64,000 nucleotides of DNA, taken from NCBI GenBank assembly GCA_965112735.1, contig OZ218957.1, positions 2,108,001 through 2,172,000 on the forward strand, given 5' to 3'. How positions within the stretch are numbered: the first letter of the stretch is position 1; each line of letters opens with the position of its first letter. The notes beneath the pieces are model-generated. The model saw nothing but the letters and a program-made list of their open reading frames with translations, was not told the DNA's origin and searched no databases. Below, one piece after another: positions 34,457-44,391 of the stretch. Position numbers and translations under genes: made by a program. The DNA comes from Phaeosaccion multiseriatum (lineage: Eukaryota > Ochrophyta, other classes).

Positions 34457-35788
34457 ATGGCGTCTACCACTCAGCAACGGTACCCCTTCTCCTCCCGGAA
34501 CTTTGACGGTAGCTCTGAGATCCCCGAGGATGTAGAGGGAATCCCTCTGGGCGACGGAGATGACGAGGATGTTGAGCCCTCAACACCGGTGACTCTCCAG
34601 TGGAACAGGGAGCATAGCTCTGTGGAAGCAGAACTCAAACAGAGGGACGGAGTGCTGAACTGCGACGTCTTGCTGGTAGGAGGCTCACAGGTGGCGAGCT
34701 GCTTCCTCTCGGCCTGTCTTGTGGGCGAGCTTGAATGGATCGGAACAATCCTTATGCCTGTCCGGGGTGGTGATGGCCCAATTCGCCAAGTGCCCCCCCC
34801 CTCAGAACCCCTCGCTGACCTCAACAATTGCAACATCTTCCGAAGGAAGGAGAGCGGCCAGCAAGAGGAGCCGAGCGTAGTCGTGTTGCTGTGCCCCTGC
34901 TCCGTATCGACGAGGGATGAATTCAGGTATGGTACCTTTCTCCCTCGTTTCCCTCTGCCTCTACCTCTCAACAATACAAAACCCAGGTTGAGAACACTGG
35001 ACACTCGCACCCCCCCCCACCCACCCACCCCTTTTTTATACCCATTCCTTCGCTCATCCCACCTCCCCTCCCTCCCTCTCTCCCTCTACCCATCCACTGC
35101 CCTCTCTCTCCCCAGCTGGAAGACCGAGGTCATGAGCAAGCTGCACCCAAGGGCTCTTGTGGTGTACGACTCGCTCCTACCTGGGGGGGGCAGCGCAGAC
35201 AGCCTTAGAGACATGGCCGCCAACCTTCACCTCCTCCACACACAGCCCTCTGCGGTGCAAAGCATCGCCACCTCTGCGCTGGGGGGGGTGGCACTGCCGG
35301 GACGCGGAGGAGGAGAAGGAGGAGAGGAGGGAGCAGAAGCAGAAGGGGAAGCACATCGGGCAACAGCCCTGAGCCAAGTAGCGAGCTCCTTCCCGCCCCT
35401 GAGCTCTCCTGTGCAGTTGGCGGGACCCGGAGCAGCACTACTGCAACACGCCCAGATCCACGGCATCCCGGCACTGGGGCTGGTGGTCAGAGTATCGGCG
35501 GAGGAGTCTGAGCCCGTGGCGAAGGCATTGGAGCTGCTCGCTGGGACGGGGAGTGCTGTTGGAGAGGGGATTTTGGGGCAGGGGGGGGAGGCGGGGGAGT
35601 CAGTTCTGTTTGGCACGGAGGCGTTGGAAAGGTGTAGGAAAGGGAGCAGCCCAAATGGGAAGGGAGGGGTAGGGGGTGTGACGGTGGGGGGGGCTGGAGG
35701 AGGCAATGGGGGCTACTTCGAAGGGGGGTTGGATTGGATGAACCTGCCGCCGCCCAGGGCCATGGACAGCAGCAACATGTACGCCTGA
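34457..35788 (+). CDS. proteasome assembly chaperone 1-like protein (2 exons)
   Basis: Exons are 34457-34926 and 35116-35788, joined in phase (380 aa). The start MASTTQQRYPF was chosen as the first ATG that clears the divergent neighbour; an upstream in-frame ATG at 34286 would overlap the SDR coding exon. Similarity to PAC1/PSMG1 by eye: a CDVLLVGGSQVASCFLSA strand-helix, VVLLCPCSVSTRDEF followed by SWKTEVMSKL (human has a CQC core before a W-L-E helix here), GPGAALLQHAQIHGIPALGL matching the PAC1 A-V-L-S-Y-C-Q...IPA region, and a C-terminus SSNMYA like the PAC1 ending. PAC1 pairs with PAC2 to assemble proteasome alpha rings. Gly/Glu-rich inserts near 35300 and 35680 are unusual. Confidence 0.65.
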   Translation: MASTTQQRYPFSSRNFDGSSEIPEDVEGIPLGDGDDEDVEPSTPVTLQWNREHSSVEAELKQRDGVLNCDVLLVGGSQVASCFLSACLVGELEWIGTILMPVRGGDGPIRQVPPPSEPLADLNNCNIFRRKESGQQEEPSVVVLLCPCSVSTRDEFRYGTFLPRFPLPLPLNNTKPRLRTLDTRTPPHPPTPFLYPFLRSSHLPSLPLSLYPSTALSLPSWKTEVMSKLHPRALVVYDSLLPGGGSADSLRDMAANLHLLHTQPSAVQSIATSALGGVALPGRGGGEGGEEGAEAEGEAHRATALSQVASSFPPLSSPVQLAGPGAALLQHAQIHGIPALGLVVRVSAEESEPVAKALELLAGTGSAVGEGILGQGGEAGESVLFGTEALERCRKGSSPNGKGGVGGVTVGGAGGGNGGYFEGGLDWMNLPPPRAMDSSNMYA

Positions 35789-37194
35789 TCGGTAACGGGG
35801 CTTCAATTTGGTTGAACCTTTTCAATAGGCTCGTTTCTGACTCGGGGAGGGAAGAAAAATGACCTTTATCTTTACTTGACCCTATCACCGACACTTATAG
35901 CTACCTACGGGTGCGTCAGTACATTCCATCTCCCGATGCGGCACTCCTTCATACGTCCGTGTTGCGTGTGGCTGCCTCTGAAATGGTACATGAGGGACAT
36001 GAGCGGCGCTTCGAGTTCAGCTTAGGTGGAATGTTTGTCTTAGAAACCATACGCCTCCTCAAGTGCTACCTGTATGCCTCTACTGGAGCACACACTCGTA
36101 GCCCCTTACTGAGGAAGACTGATTGTTGACTTATTGAGGGAAGACTGTGATGACCCATCGATCGATCGAAGCCAACCACCCAGCCAGCCACGTGGTGTGC
36201 CAAAAGATACCGCGGTTATCACACATCACAGTCGCCTCTGGCTCCTCGTCCATCTACTGCCATCCCCACACCGCTCCGAGCCCTCGTCCCTCGCAACCTC
36301 AGGTCAGTCGGCGCTCCTCAAAGACCCCCAGAGCTGAGCTGATTCCTCTATTCTTCCTGCCGCCCCTCCACTGCCATCCCTCCTCCCCTGTTGCTGGTAC
36401 TCATCCACTGCGCTCGTCACACGGAGGACCAACATGCACACATGCACACACTCTCTCTTGCCGCGGGTTGGTCCCATCCCCAAAGGAGTCGAAGGAGAAG
36501 CCGCCTCTTCTTCTTCCGTCTCCGGATGGAGTCCGGAGGCCCTCGCCTCTGCTTTTGAGTAGAGAGAAAGAGGGCCGAGCAGCGCCACCAGTTGCTGCGG
36601 TGCTGTGGTGCTGCGGTGGTCGACGAAACTCTTGTGCGGGGAGCGAGCGCTTTGGCACATCCACCCATCCCTTCGCTGCTGCTTTTGCCACTCGTACCAC
36701 AAAATACCGTGCCGTGGTAGTCATTGGTTGGCGGAGGGCTGAAGGTTGAATCGTGGAGAACATAGACCGCACCCTCCCCTTCCCCCCCCTCAGCCCCAAG
36801 GAGATCGAACCAAAGAGGGCTTCAGGGTCTCGGCGGGGAGGGGGGCGTAGGTGAATAGGCAGGATGAAGAGACTCAAACGGAATCCGAAAGTCCCTATCG
36901 CAGGGCTGTTGTCAGTGAGGGCCCAGGCAGCACGGACCGGCGGCATAGAGGCGCCCTGCGACCTCCGATGGGCAGCTGGGCCTCCCTCGGCCCTTAGGAG
37001 GAAGGAAGGGATGCTCCACCTCCCTCCCCCCGTCTCCTCTTCCTCTTGCCGGCTGCTGCTGCTGCCGCTGCTGCTCCTGCTCCGGTACTCACCATTCTCA
37101 CAAGATTGGCAGAGGTGGCTCTCGATGCAGAGAAATCATCAGCCCATTCACCGCTGTTGATCACCCGCCTATTCGCCAGTTGAGGAGCATCCCC
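35789..37194. other. intergenic or unresolved 3' part of DHHC gene
   Basis: No gene is firmly supported. A minus-strand frame at 36401-36946 is open for 181 codons and could hold downstream DHHC exons, and a GAATGG...AGAATG|GTGAGT block at 37085-37155 looks like a possible short exon. Opposite-strand frames are equally open, so none is called. Confidence 0.4.
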
Positions 37195-37827
37195 CTAACT
37201 ATCAAGCACAACCGCCTGCAGGAGGAGGCCGATGGCTAGGGCGAGCTGAATGGGAAAGAGGGTCACAAAGGCCTTGAACACACGGCCATTTCCACGCCCA
37301 ATGCACTTGCCGGTCCATACACAGTGGTGATCCAGGCTGCACGCACGCACGTACGCACACACACATGCATAGAAGGATGGGAGGAGGAGATACTTTCAGA
37401 GGAGACACGCTAGGACAAGCGGTGGGGGAGAGAGAGCGACGACCAGACAGTGTACATACACAGCATCATGAAGGAGCATCAGCGAGGGGGACCGCTGCTC
37501 TCACACTTCATCAGCATCGAGAGACACACACACAGAGAGGAGAAGAGAGAGGAAGAGAGAGAGAGAGAGACGGCAACAGGGCACACACTCTCACCAAGAG
37601 TCTCACCGCTTGGTAGCTCACAGTCACTCACTCAGCTCATGCCTGCCATATCATATCCTTACCTCTCTATGCAGACGTTGCAGTCGCTGCAGTGCAGAGC
37701 GTCGGGGGGTCGATAGGAGGAGCAGCGCTGGCAGTACGAGCATCCCGGACCGGGGAGTTGCGGAGTACTGAGGCGTGATGTGGTGATCAAGTCAGTGCCA
37801 CAGCATCATCGCCAGCAGGCATGAAAG

Positions 37828-37870
<43 letters not shown>

Positions 37871-38638
37871 GTACATACAGAACAGCAAGGATCGACGGGG
37901 AAGGGACACAGATGAGAGTTGGATGTGAAAGGGCTGAGCAGCGAAGGAGAGAGGTGTCCCTGCACAAAACGATAGAGAATGCCGTTGCTGCAGTGATGAC
38001 ATGACGAGGTAGAAAAAGACGGAGGCTGATGAGAAAGCGTAAGTGGACGATGCAGTCAGCCTGCCAATAAAGTCAGCCAACGTAAGAGGCACGCCCTGAA
38101 GGAGTGTTACGCACCTCTTGACAATACCAGGGTTGATGACTGCGAGCGCGATGAGACAGCTCAGTGTTAAAAGCATCAAGAGCAGCATGATTAAACCCAG
38201 CGGCCACAGCTTGGGCGGCAAGAGGCTGATCGCCAGCAATGCGGGAGCTATGGTCCCACAGATCGTGACGATGAGAGTGGGCCAATCGGGGCCAACGAAG
38301 AGCATTCTGCGTGTCATTGATCGGACAGATTGCATGACACAAGGTTGGTGAGGTGGGGAAGGGGCAGCTGAAGAGAATGCAGACCACAGAGAAGGAAAAC
38401 CTCACCTCTCTTTGCCACACATCCCATACACAAAATAGTTTCCGATGCGCACAGTGTTTATTGCTCCGCAGCACAGCTGCCGCGGCTCCCCTTGCTCCTG
38501 GACATACTCTCCACCACTCTCATCAGAGTCGATACCTTCGGCCAGAGCTGCGTCAGGTGCCTCGTGTACCTCGTCTTCACTTCTCTTGACGTTCTCCCCT
38601 GATAGAGGAGGTCCTCCCAGCAACAACCCGTCCTGCAT
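37195..38638 (-). CDS. DHHC-type protein S-palmitoyltransferase (4 exons; 3' end uncertain)
   Basis: Exons are 38638-38406, 38306-38115, 37767-37663 and 37336-37195, all in phase (223 aa as drawn). Exon 2 has YGMCGKERMLFVGPDWPTLI, a plant-type PAT signature, followed by two membrane helices (LIVTICGTIAPALLAISLL and GLIMLLLMLLTLSCLIALAV) and NPGIVKR. Exon 3 is the cysteine-rich domain CSYCQRCSSYRPPDALHCSD and CNVCIER; exon 4 gives LDHHCVWTGKCIGRGN with the catalytic DHHC. The enzyme transfers palmitate to protein cysteines on membranes. Two oddities: the exon 3/4 join reads ERSLDHHC, one residue longer than the usual ERFDHHC, and the frame stops shortly after the third helix starts, so a fourth helix and tail are missing or lie in unrecognised exons further left. 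An N-terminal upstream exon is also possible. Confidence 0.85.
37827..37868 (+). repeat. (GA)n microsatellite, DHHC intron 2
   Basis: About 20 GA dinucleotides lie between exons 2 and 3. Confidence 0.9.
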
Positions 38639-38926
38639 GGAGAGGAGAAGGCGAGAGAGAAGAAAAAAGGGGAAGAGGATAAATGATTACTTTTCCCGGA
38701 TGGCACCCGAATCTGCTTACACGACGTCCCCTCCTCGATTCATTCCTCTCTCTCGTCTCTTGGCTTCTTGCTCCTTGGAAATCGATGAGCACGTAAGTCC
38801 TCTAACTTTGACTGCCTGGGAATCTCTTCTTGAGCCCCTCTTTTTCAACTGGAAGTGAGGGACGGCACGTAAACGCCCATCCCTTCTACCAAGGCAGCCC
38901 CATCAGGGGCAAGACCGGCAGTCAAC
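38639..38926. promoter_or_regulatory. divergent promoter region, DHHC / C2 gene
   Basis: These 288 bases separate the two start codons of head-to-head genes. No specific element is recognised. Confidence 0.45.
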
Positions 38927-39559
38927 ATGGGTGAGCGCATGCTAATGTGGCAGGTGATCGTTGTACAAGCCAAGAACCTCGGCCGGAAGCCAGACATGAA
39001 GGTTCAGGTGCGTGGGTTGAGGAGGAAGAGGAGCCAACGGGAGTGTATGAGAGTAAAGAGAAATGAAAAATGGGAGTGAAGGAGATGTTCTCCTTCATCG
39101 CGGTGACTATAGCGCCGTTGGAACAAAGCAAGAGAGAAAGCGACGGAGCCTCTGGGGCTGCTTTCTTGGAATACGGACGCCATTGCTTACATGTTGTCAC
39201 ATTGCTGTATCTTCTTCCGCCTCATCCTCCCGCCTTCTTCTTTTCGCTCTTTCAGACCATTATTAGATACGGAGATATGGAGGAAGGAACACAGGTCAGT
39301 GAACGGAAATAGCCCATGGTGCTTGTGGAGTATTGTGGATCGTCTTCTGCTCCCCTTTCTCGCGCTCACAAGCAAGCATCATGCCCACTTCCCCATGTCT
39401 GACGTGACTCCCTTCTCTCTGTGCCCCATTTCAGGTGGCTGGAGGGAATCAGCCCTTGTGGAACTATTGGTGAGAGACGGGGGCGGAAGAGCATTGTAAC
39501 AATGGGCGCCTGTGGAGATACGGCAGAGGATGGGGGCAAGGCAATGTCGTCTTCCACTA

Positions 39560-39602
<43 letters not shown>

Positions 39603-40586
39603 ATACTATGTAAAGTAACCAACCCGATCGGTTGCGATTCGTTCTACCCCATACAGGAGTCAGTACGAGGACATGGGGGAGGAGGTGCAAGAGATGGAGT
39701 TTCTCATCGTAGACACGAGTGACGAGCACAAAAGGTAAGGCCAACGGAACATAGGCAGTCTTCAGCTTTCAGCTTATGTGACCTTATCAATATCGAATAC
39801 CATAAATGGAGTCGATATCGAAGCTTCTGTGCTTACTCCAGGTAGGCAGGGCGGGCGGGGAGGAAACTGAAGCGAAGAATAAAGCGAGAGAGCTAGAGAC
39901 GGGAGAGACACGGGAAGGGGGAAAGGAAATGTGCCAGACAAGACAGGGGGAGTAAAGCGAGGTGAGAGGGGAGGAGGGCCCGCAAGAAAGCATCCAGCGC
40001 CCCCCCCCCCCCTCACTCTATATCACGAGAGAGCCGCCCTGAGCCTCCGAGTCATACCCGATACCCTAAACGGCAGTGTTTTTTTGAAGTGAAAAGGCTA
40101 AGCATAAAGTAGGACGGGTTATCGAAATTGAAGCTCAACCAACCAACCAACCAATAAACCCCCTCCCTGCTGCGCTGATCACTCGCTGCTGCCGACCATG
40201 ATTCATCAGCTACGAAGTCGGGCAAGTGACGCTTGACCTTACGCAGTTCCGCAAGAAGGTCAGCCGAAGCTTTGACACGTGGAAGAGAATCGAGAAAGAC
40301 GGTGCGTGCAGTGCGACAGAGACTGCCATTGCTCACTGGACCTTCTTTAATCACGCCTTCCTTCCACCAACCACCTGCCATTGTTTAGTTTCAGGTTCGT
40401 CTCTTCAGCCACTCATTTTTGACTTGACTTGACTTGATTTTTTCTTTTTTCTTTTCCTTTCCAGGGAAGAAGTTGCCCGGCGAGATCCATCTGACCATAA
40501 CGCTGGAGAGCATCGAGGTGGACGGAGAGGAGGGGGGCGGCCAAAGAGACTGCGCTGAGCTCATGGCACAATGCAATCTCATGTGA
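38927..40586 (+). CDS. single C2-domain protein (6 exons)
   Basis: Exons are 38927-39007, 39256-39294, 39435-39469, 39657-39734, 40210-40301 and 40465-40586, all in phase (148 aa). The product is essentially one C2 beta sandwich: WQVIVVQAKNLGRKPDMKVQ (first strand, with the AKNL motif), a strand TIIRYGDMEEGTQ, GGNQPLWNYWSQ (the NPxWN-like turn), EMEFLIVDTSDEHKR, then YEVGQVTLDLTQF and KKLPGEIHLTITLESIEVDG. C2 domains bind phospholipids, often with calcium, or proteins. The usual Asp ligands in loop 1 are sparse, so calcium binding is doubtful. The small size recalls C2-only or cilium-associated C2 proteins, but no family name is assigned. Confidence 0.8.
39562..39599 (+). repeat. (CT)n microsatellite, C2 gene intron 3
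   Basis: About 18 CT dinucleotides lie ahead of the exon 4 acceptor. Confidence 0.9.
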
Positions 40587-40883
40587 TCATGTCCATGCCA
40601 TACGATGATGACGTCATGGTGACGTCATGTGACGTTCAATTGGGTGGGGACATTGATCTCACCTGATTTGGGCTCTTGGGGTCAGGGGGTTGGGTAAAGC
40701 CCTCTGCCTTTGTCTTTGGTGGTGATGGGGCGGCGGGCAGTGAAGGGGGGTGAGGCCTGTCCCCGGCCAGCTACGCATCGCTATAGCGAGGGATCACTAT
40801 AGCGGGCGAGCACTCACTATATAGACAAGAGGCGTTTGCTTGTACCAAGAGACCAGTGGTTGGTATCGTAGGTGCACAGCAGT

Positions 40884-40942
<59 letters not shown>

Positions 40943-42053
40943 GGGTAAAGCCTCCTTCGGAGACGAGGGAGGGAGAGGGAGTAGATACAATAGACTTTGG
41001 TGTTTCGACCACCGAGAATCGACATTAGATTTGGCGATTCGAAGGGTCCCAGGTTGCTTCATGCTACCACGGAAGGAGGGGGTGGGGGGCATATGCACGA
41101 CGACGACGACGACCCAAATAGTACGATCAAAGTAGTACTTGAAGTTAGGGAGGGGAGGGAGGGTGAAATCTTAGTCAAAGCTTTGCAGTGGTAAAATCTG
41201 AAGAACAGTACAACAGCCGCGGTAGGAGGGACGGAGGGAGGTAACGTGTGAAGAAAGAAAGCAGCATCTTTTTCGCCAGTTGGTGATACTAAAGAAGAGT
41301 AATACAATAGCAATACTTCCTTTTTGAAAGCAAGCCTAGATGCGTTGTCCCCTTGTTATATTTCCTTCGTTATACGGAGGCCGGGGCGGGAGCCTCGACG
41401 CAACCAAAGCACCGATGGCCGAAAGACGCAATTGAAGTGTTCAGACATGCCTAAAAAAGAAAAAAAGGCCGACGCCAAGAGATGTGGACCCTCCCTCTGC
41501 TGACTGGGCATCCTTTTCAAAAAAACAAAAAGGGGAATCATCGGAGTATGTATATACAAGGACAGGCCATAGATGGAAGAAGGAGGACGCGGAAGAGCCA
41601 CAGACGGGACGAATGAGTCGGGACAATGCCCCTCTGCTGCCTCCTTCCTCTCCCATCCTTCTTTTATGCCTGGCCACCGCCCTCGGGGTGTGAACAGGCC
41701 TGGTGTATCACCAGCTGTATCACCAACTGCTGCTGTTGATGCTGCTGCTGCTGCTCATGCTGCTTCTCGGCATCCCCGCCTCCCCCCACTGCTGCATCTG
41801 CTCCTCTTCGCCACTCTTCTGATGTTGATGAGGCTGCGGTTGGAGACAGCGTCCCTCGATCAGCCTCCCATAGCTGCTGCTGCTCCTCTTCTCTCCCACC
41901 CCTCCCTCCTGCCGCCTCCCTGATGCACAGCTCTCTCTCTCTCTGCTCTCCCCTCCTCTCCTTCCCCTTCAACCTCCAAGCTCCGCATCCAGGCACCAAT
42001 CCACGTCGGCCTCTTCAGTACTTGTCGTAACTGTCCCGCTCGCTGCCCTGGCT
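40587..42053. other. intergenic, convergent 3' ends
   Basis: No gene is supported in about 1.5 kb. Content: the short repeated string CTATAGCG at 40780-40805, an (AGC)n array at 40880-40940, and copies of the dispersed CAGTTGGTGATAC motif at 41277 and (inverted) 41704-41730. Confidence 0.5.
40880..40940 (+). repeat. (AGC)n microsatellite, intergenic
   Basis: About 20 AGC triplets. All three frames are open, which creates false poly-Ser, poly-Ala and poly-Gln ORFs. Confidence 0.92.
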
Positions 42054-43680
42054 CTAATCTTGACGACCCTTGATGGTTTTAGTAGTGAGCCCCTGCGGTG
42101 TGAGGATGTGCACCACACAGCCCCAGCCGCTCAGCGCATCCCTGTCCACTGATGCCATGAGGCACTGTGATACCGTCTCGAACAGCTCGTCGGGACTCTG
42201 ATCATACACACACACCGAGAGAGACAGAGAAAGAGAGGGAGAGAGGGAGGGACGAACGCACAAGAGCAGGAGAGGGGGGAACCGAACCCGGCAGAGTAGA
42301 GGGTGAGAACGGCAAAATCAAAGTCAGGAGAGGCAAAGTATGTAGGTGGGGGGGGGGGGGGCAGTAGGGTGGCGAAGGCAATGGCCGGGATGGCCGGGCC
42401 CTACTTTCGATGGCAAATTCAAGGGAAGGCTTGGGCAGCGGCCAAAGCGTACAAAGCGCGCCAACAGCGGAAACGAATTCAGAGGTACTGCTGTTCCCCC
42501 CTCCCTCCAACCTCTGCTGTCTCTCCCCTCCTGCCTCTCTTTCTCACGTCCCCCTCCTTTTCTCCCCTCCTGCCTCTCTCATCTCTCCCTCCTTTTCTCC
42601 CCTCCTGCCTCTCTTTCTCGCCTCTCCCTCCTTTTCTCCCCTCCTCCCTCTCTCTCTCATCTCTTCTGTCTCCTTCCTTCCCTCCCTCCCTCCTCCCTCT
42701 CTCCCTCCCCACGCACCTGGTCCGGTCTGTAGAGAGTCTCACACATACCGTACATGTTCTCCGTGGCCGTGCCGCTCACAACAAAGTCATCCGTCGACAC
42801 GGGAGCACCGATGAGATCAAACGCCGATAAGAAGGGCTTGCCCTCGTCATCTAACCCCGCCACTACCGGCTCGATGAAGTAAGGGCCGAAGCGCTTCGAA
42901 TACAGAATGTGTGAAAGCAGGTGGCTAAATGTTTGCACCTTGATCTCACGCTCCTCCCTCAATTTGTACATGTTTAGGCGAAAAGTCAGGAGCTCGTGTA
43001 GGGTTTGCACGTCGGTGGCTAAGCCCGCCAGGCCAACTAGTACCTGTGCGAGCATAGTATTAGATAAGGGGGGAGGTGGTGCCGGGGAGAGGGGACGGGA
43101 CGGAGGTTCGAGTCAAGAGGGTTGCGGGGGGGGGGAGGCAAGAGGGAAGAAGGGTCCAGTGGTTGGTGTGTGGAGAAATTGAGTACGGTGAGTGAGGGTT
43201 GAGAAAAAAGGAAACAAAGGGGACACCAAGGAGAGGAGGCAGAGAAGCTATTGGTACGGGAGGAGGGGAAGGGGGGGTGTAGTCTCTCGTACAGCTCCCA
43301 TACTGGCTGGCTGGTACCTGTCCTATCGCCTTTACTATAGCCCGAGCTTGGTCTCTCTCACCTTCTCGTTCATGGGGTAGACCTTTTGGAAGTTCGTAGC
43401 CACTGTCTGCGCCTGATTACCTAACCGAGTGTCCGCCGCAATGGCGACACAGTCCTTCCCTGCCATAGCGATGATGGCTGCCCCGTTATACTGCAGGATA
43501 GACTGTGAAAGCACCGAGGTGGCGGGCAGGGAGAAGGTGACCAATTGGGGCAGGGGAGGTGAGCAATTTACAGCGCCAGGGGTGAGACCAAGACGTGGTA
43601 GGTGGTGGGGGGGTGGGTGGGTGGGTGGAGGTGACTGAGAAGAGGGTAGTACGGACTACGGACGGGTAAGAGCTGACCAT
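42054..43680 (-). CDS. 20S proteasome subunit beta type 3 (4 exons)
   Basis: Exons are 43680-43678 (the ATG alone), 43502-43362, 43043-42717 and 42197-42054. They give 204 aa, matching the usual length near 205. The protein begins MSILQYNGAAIIAMAGKDCV and continues with ADTRLGNQAQTVATNFQKVY, VGLAGLATDVQTL, KRFGPYFIEPVVAGLD, DLIGAPVSTDDFVVSGTATE, MYGMCETLYRPDQ, LFETVSQCLMASVDRDALSG and a basic KGRQD end. These follow the beta-3 family closely. Beta 3 is a structural, non-catalytic subunit of the 20S core: it has no N-terminal catalytic threonine exposed by propeptide cleavage. The start codon is followed directly by an intron; the ATG|GTCAGC donor and TTTCACAG acceptor restore the family start exactly. 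Confidence 0.95.
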
Positions 43681-44391
43681 TCCCACTGCCAGGGTGAGAG
43701 CAGACAGCACGAGGAGAGGGAAGAACTTCCGACTGGGGAAATCGAAAGGTTGGAGCAGAGGAAGACCACATCCACTTCAGAGTACGAGTTCGCCAGGCAG
43801 CTCTGCAAGCACAAATAGATCCCTTCAATTGCCACCACGCAGGCCAGCAGCGAGCGCAGGCTATGGCAAGTAGCAGCAGCAGCAAGCGCAGCAGGTAGGG
43901 AACATTGCAAAGGTCATCGCCTCGCTCGCTTACCATGATGAGACCGGCCGTGCCCAACAAAGCGAGAACCCTCCTTCTCCTTCTCCTCCTACTCCCCCTT
44001 GTGATGCTCCTGCTCCCTCTCTCTCTGTCTCTCTCTTCCCTGCTCTTTGGAGTCAACCTCTCTGGAAATCGAGTTATTTTTCCAGGGGGGCGCGTTTCCG
44101 AGCCGGGACACACACACAGCATAACGGGCTCGAGTTTGATCGAGTTTGGGATCATCCACTCCCCACTTCCTCTCGGTTTGTTGCAGCTACCACTCTCCCA
44201 ACCCATTTTTTTCTTCTTTGTTGGCTACATCTCGCTGCTGCTCTACCTAGTGGGCTAAATCGGACCCTACCGGCAAAGGCGAGCACACAGCTTCTACAAT
44301 TGATTACCGCTCCTGAGCTTCCCATCCCTGTGGGCCCAAAGCGGCGTCTCCCAAGAAGCAGCGCGACAAGCGCCCTTGAGCGCACCTCAAA
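43681..44391. promoter_or_regulatory. divergent intergenic region, beta 3 / WDR92
   Basis: These 711 bases lie between two head-to-head starts and probably include the beta 3 5' UTR. A plus-strand frame at 43905-44258 starts with a Leu-rich segment but has no supporting features, and I do not call it. Confidence 0.45.

Noticed and set aside
43905-44258. Plus-strand frame starting with a Leu-rich, signal-like segment
   Set aside because: The Leu run comes from a CTCCTT repeat and no downstream domain or splice support is seen between two divergent genes.
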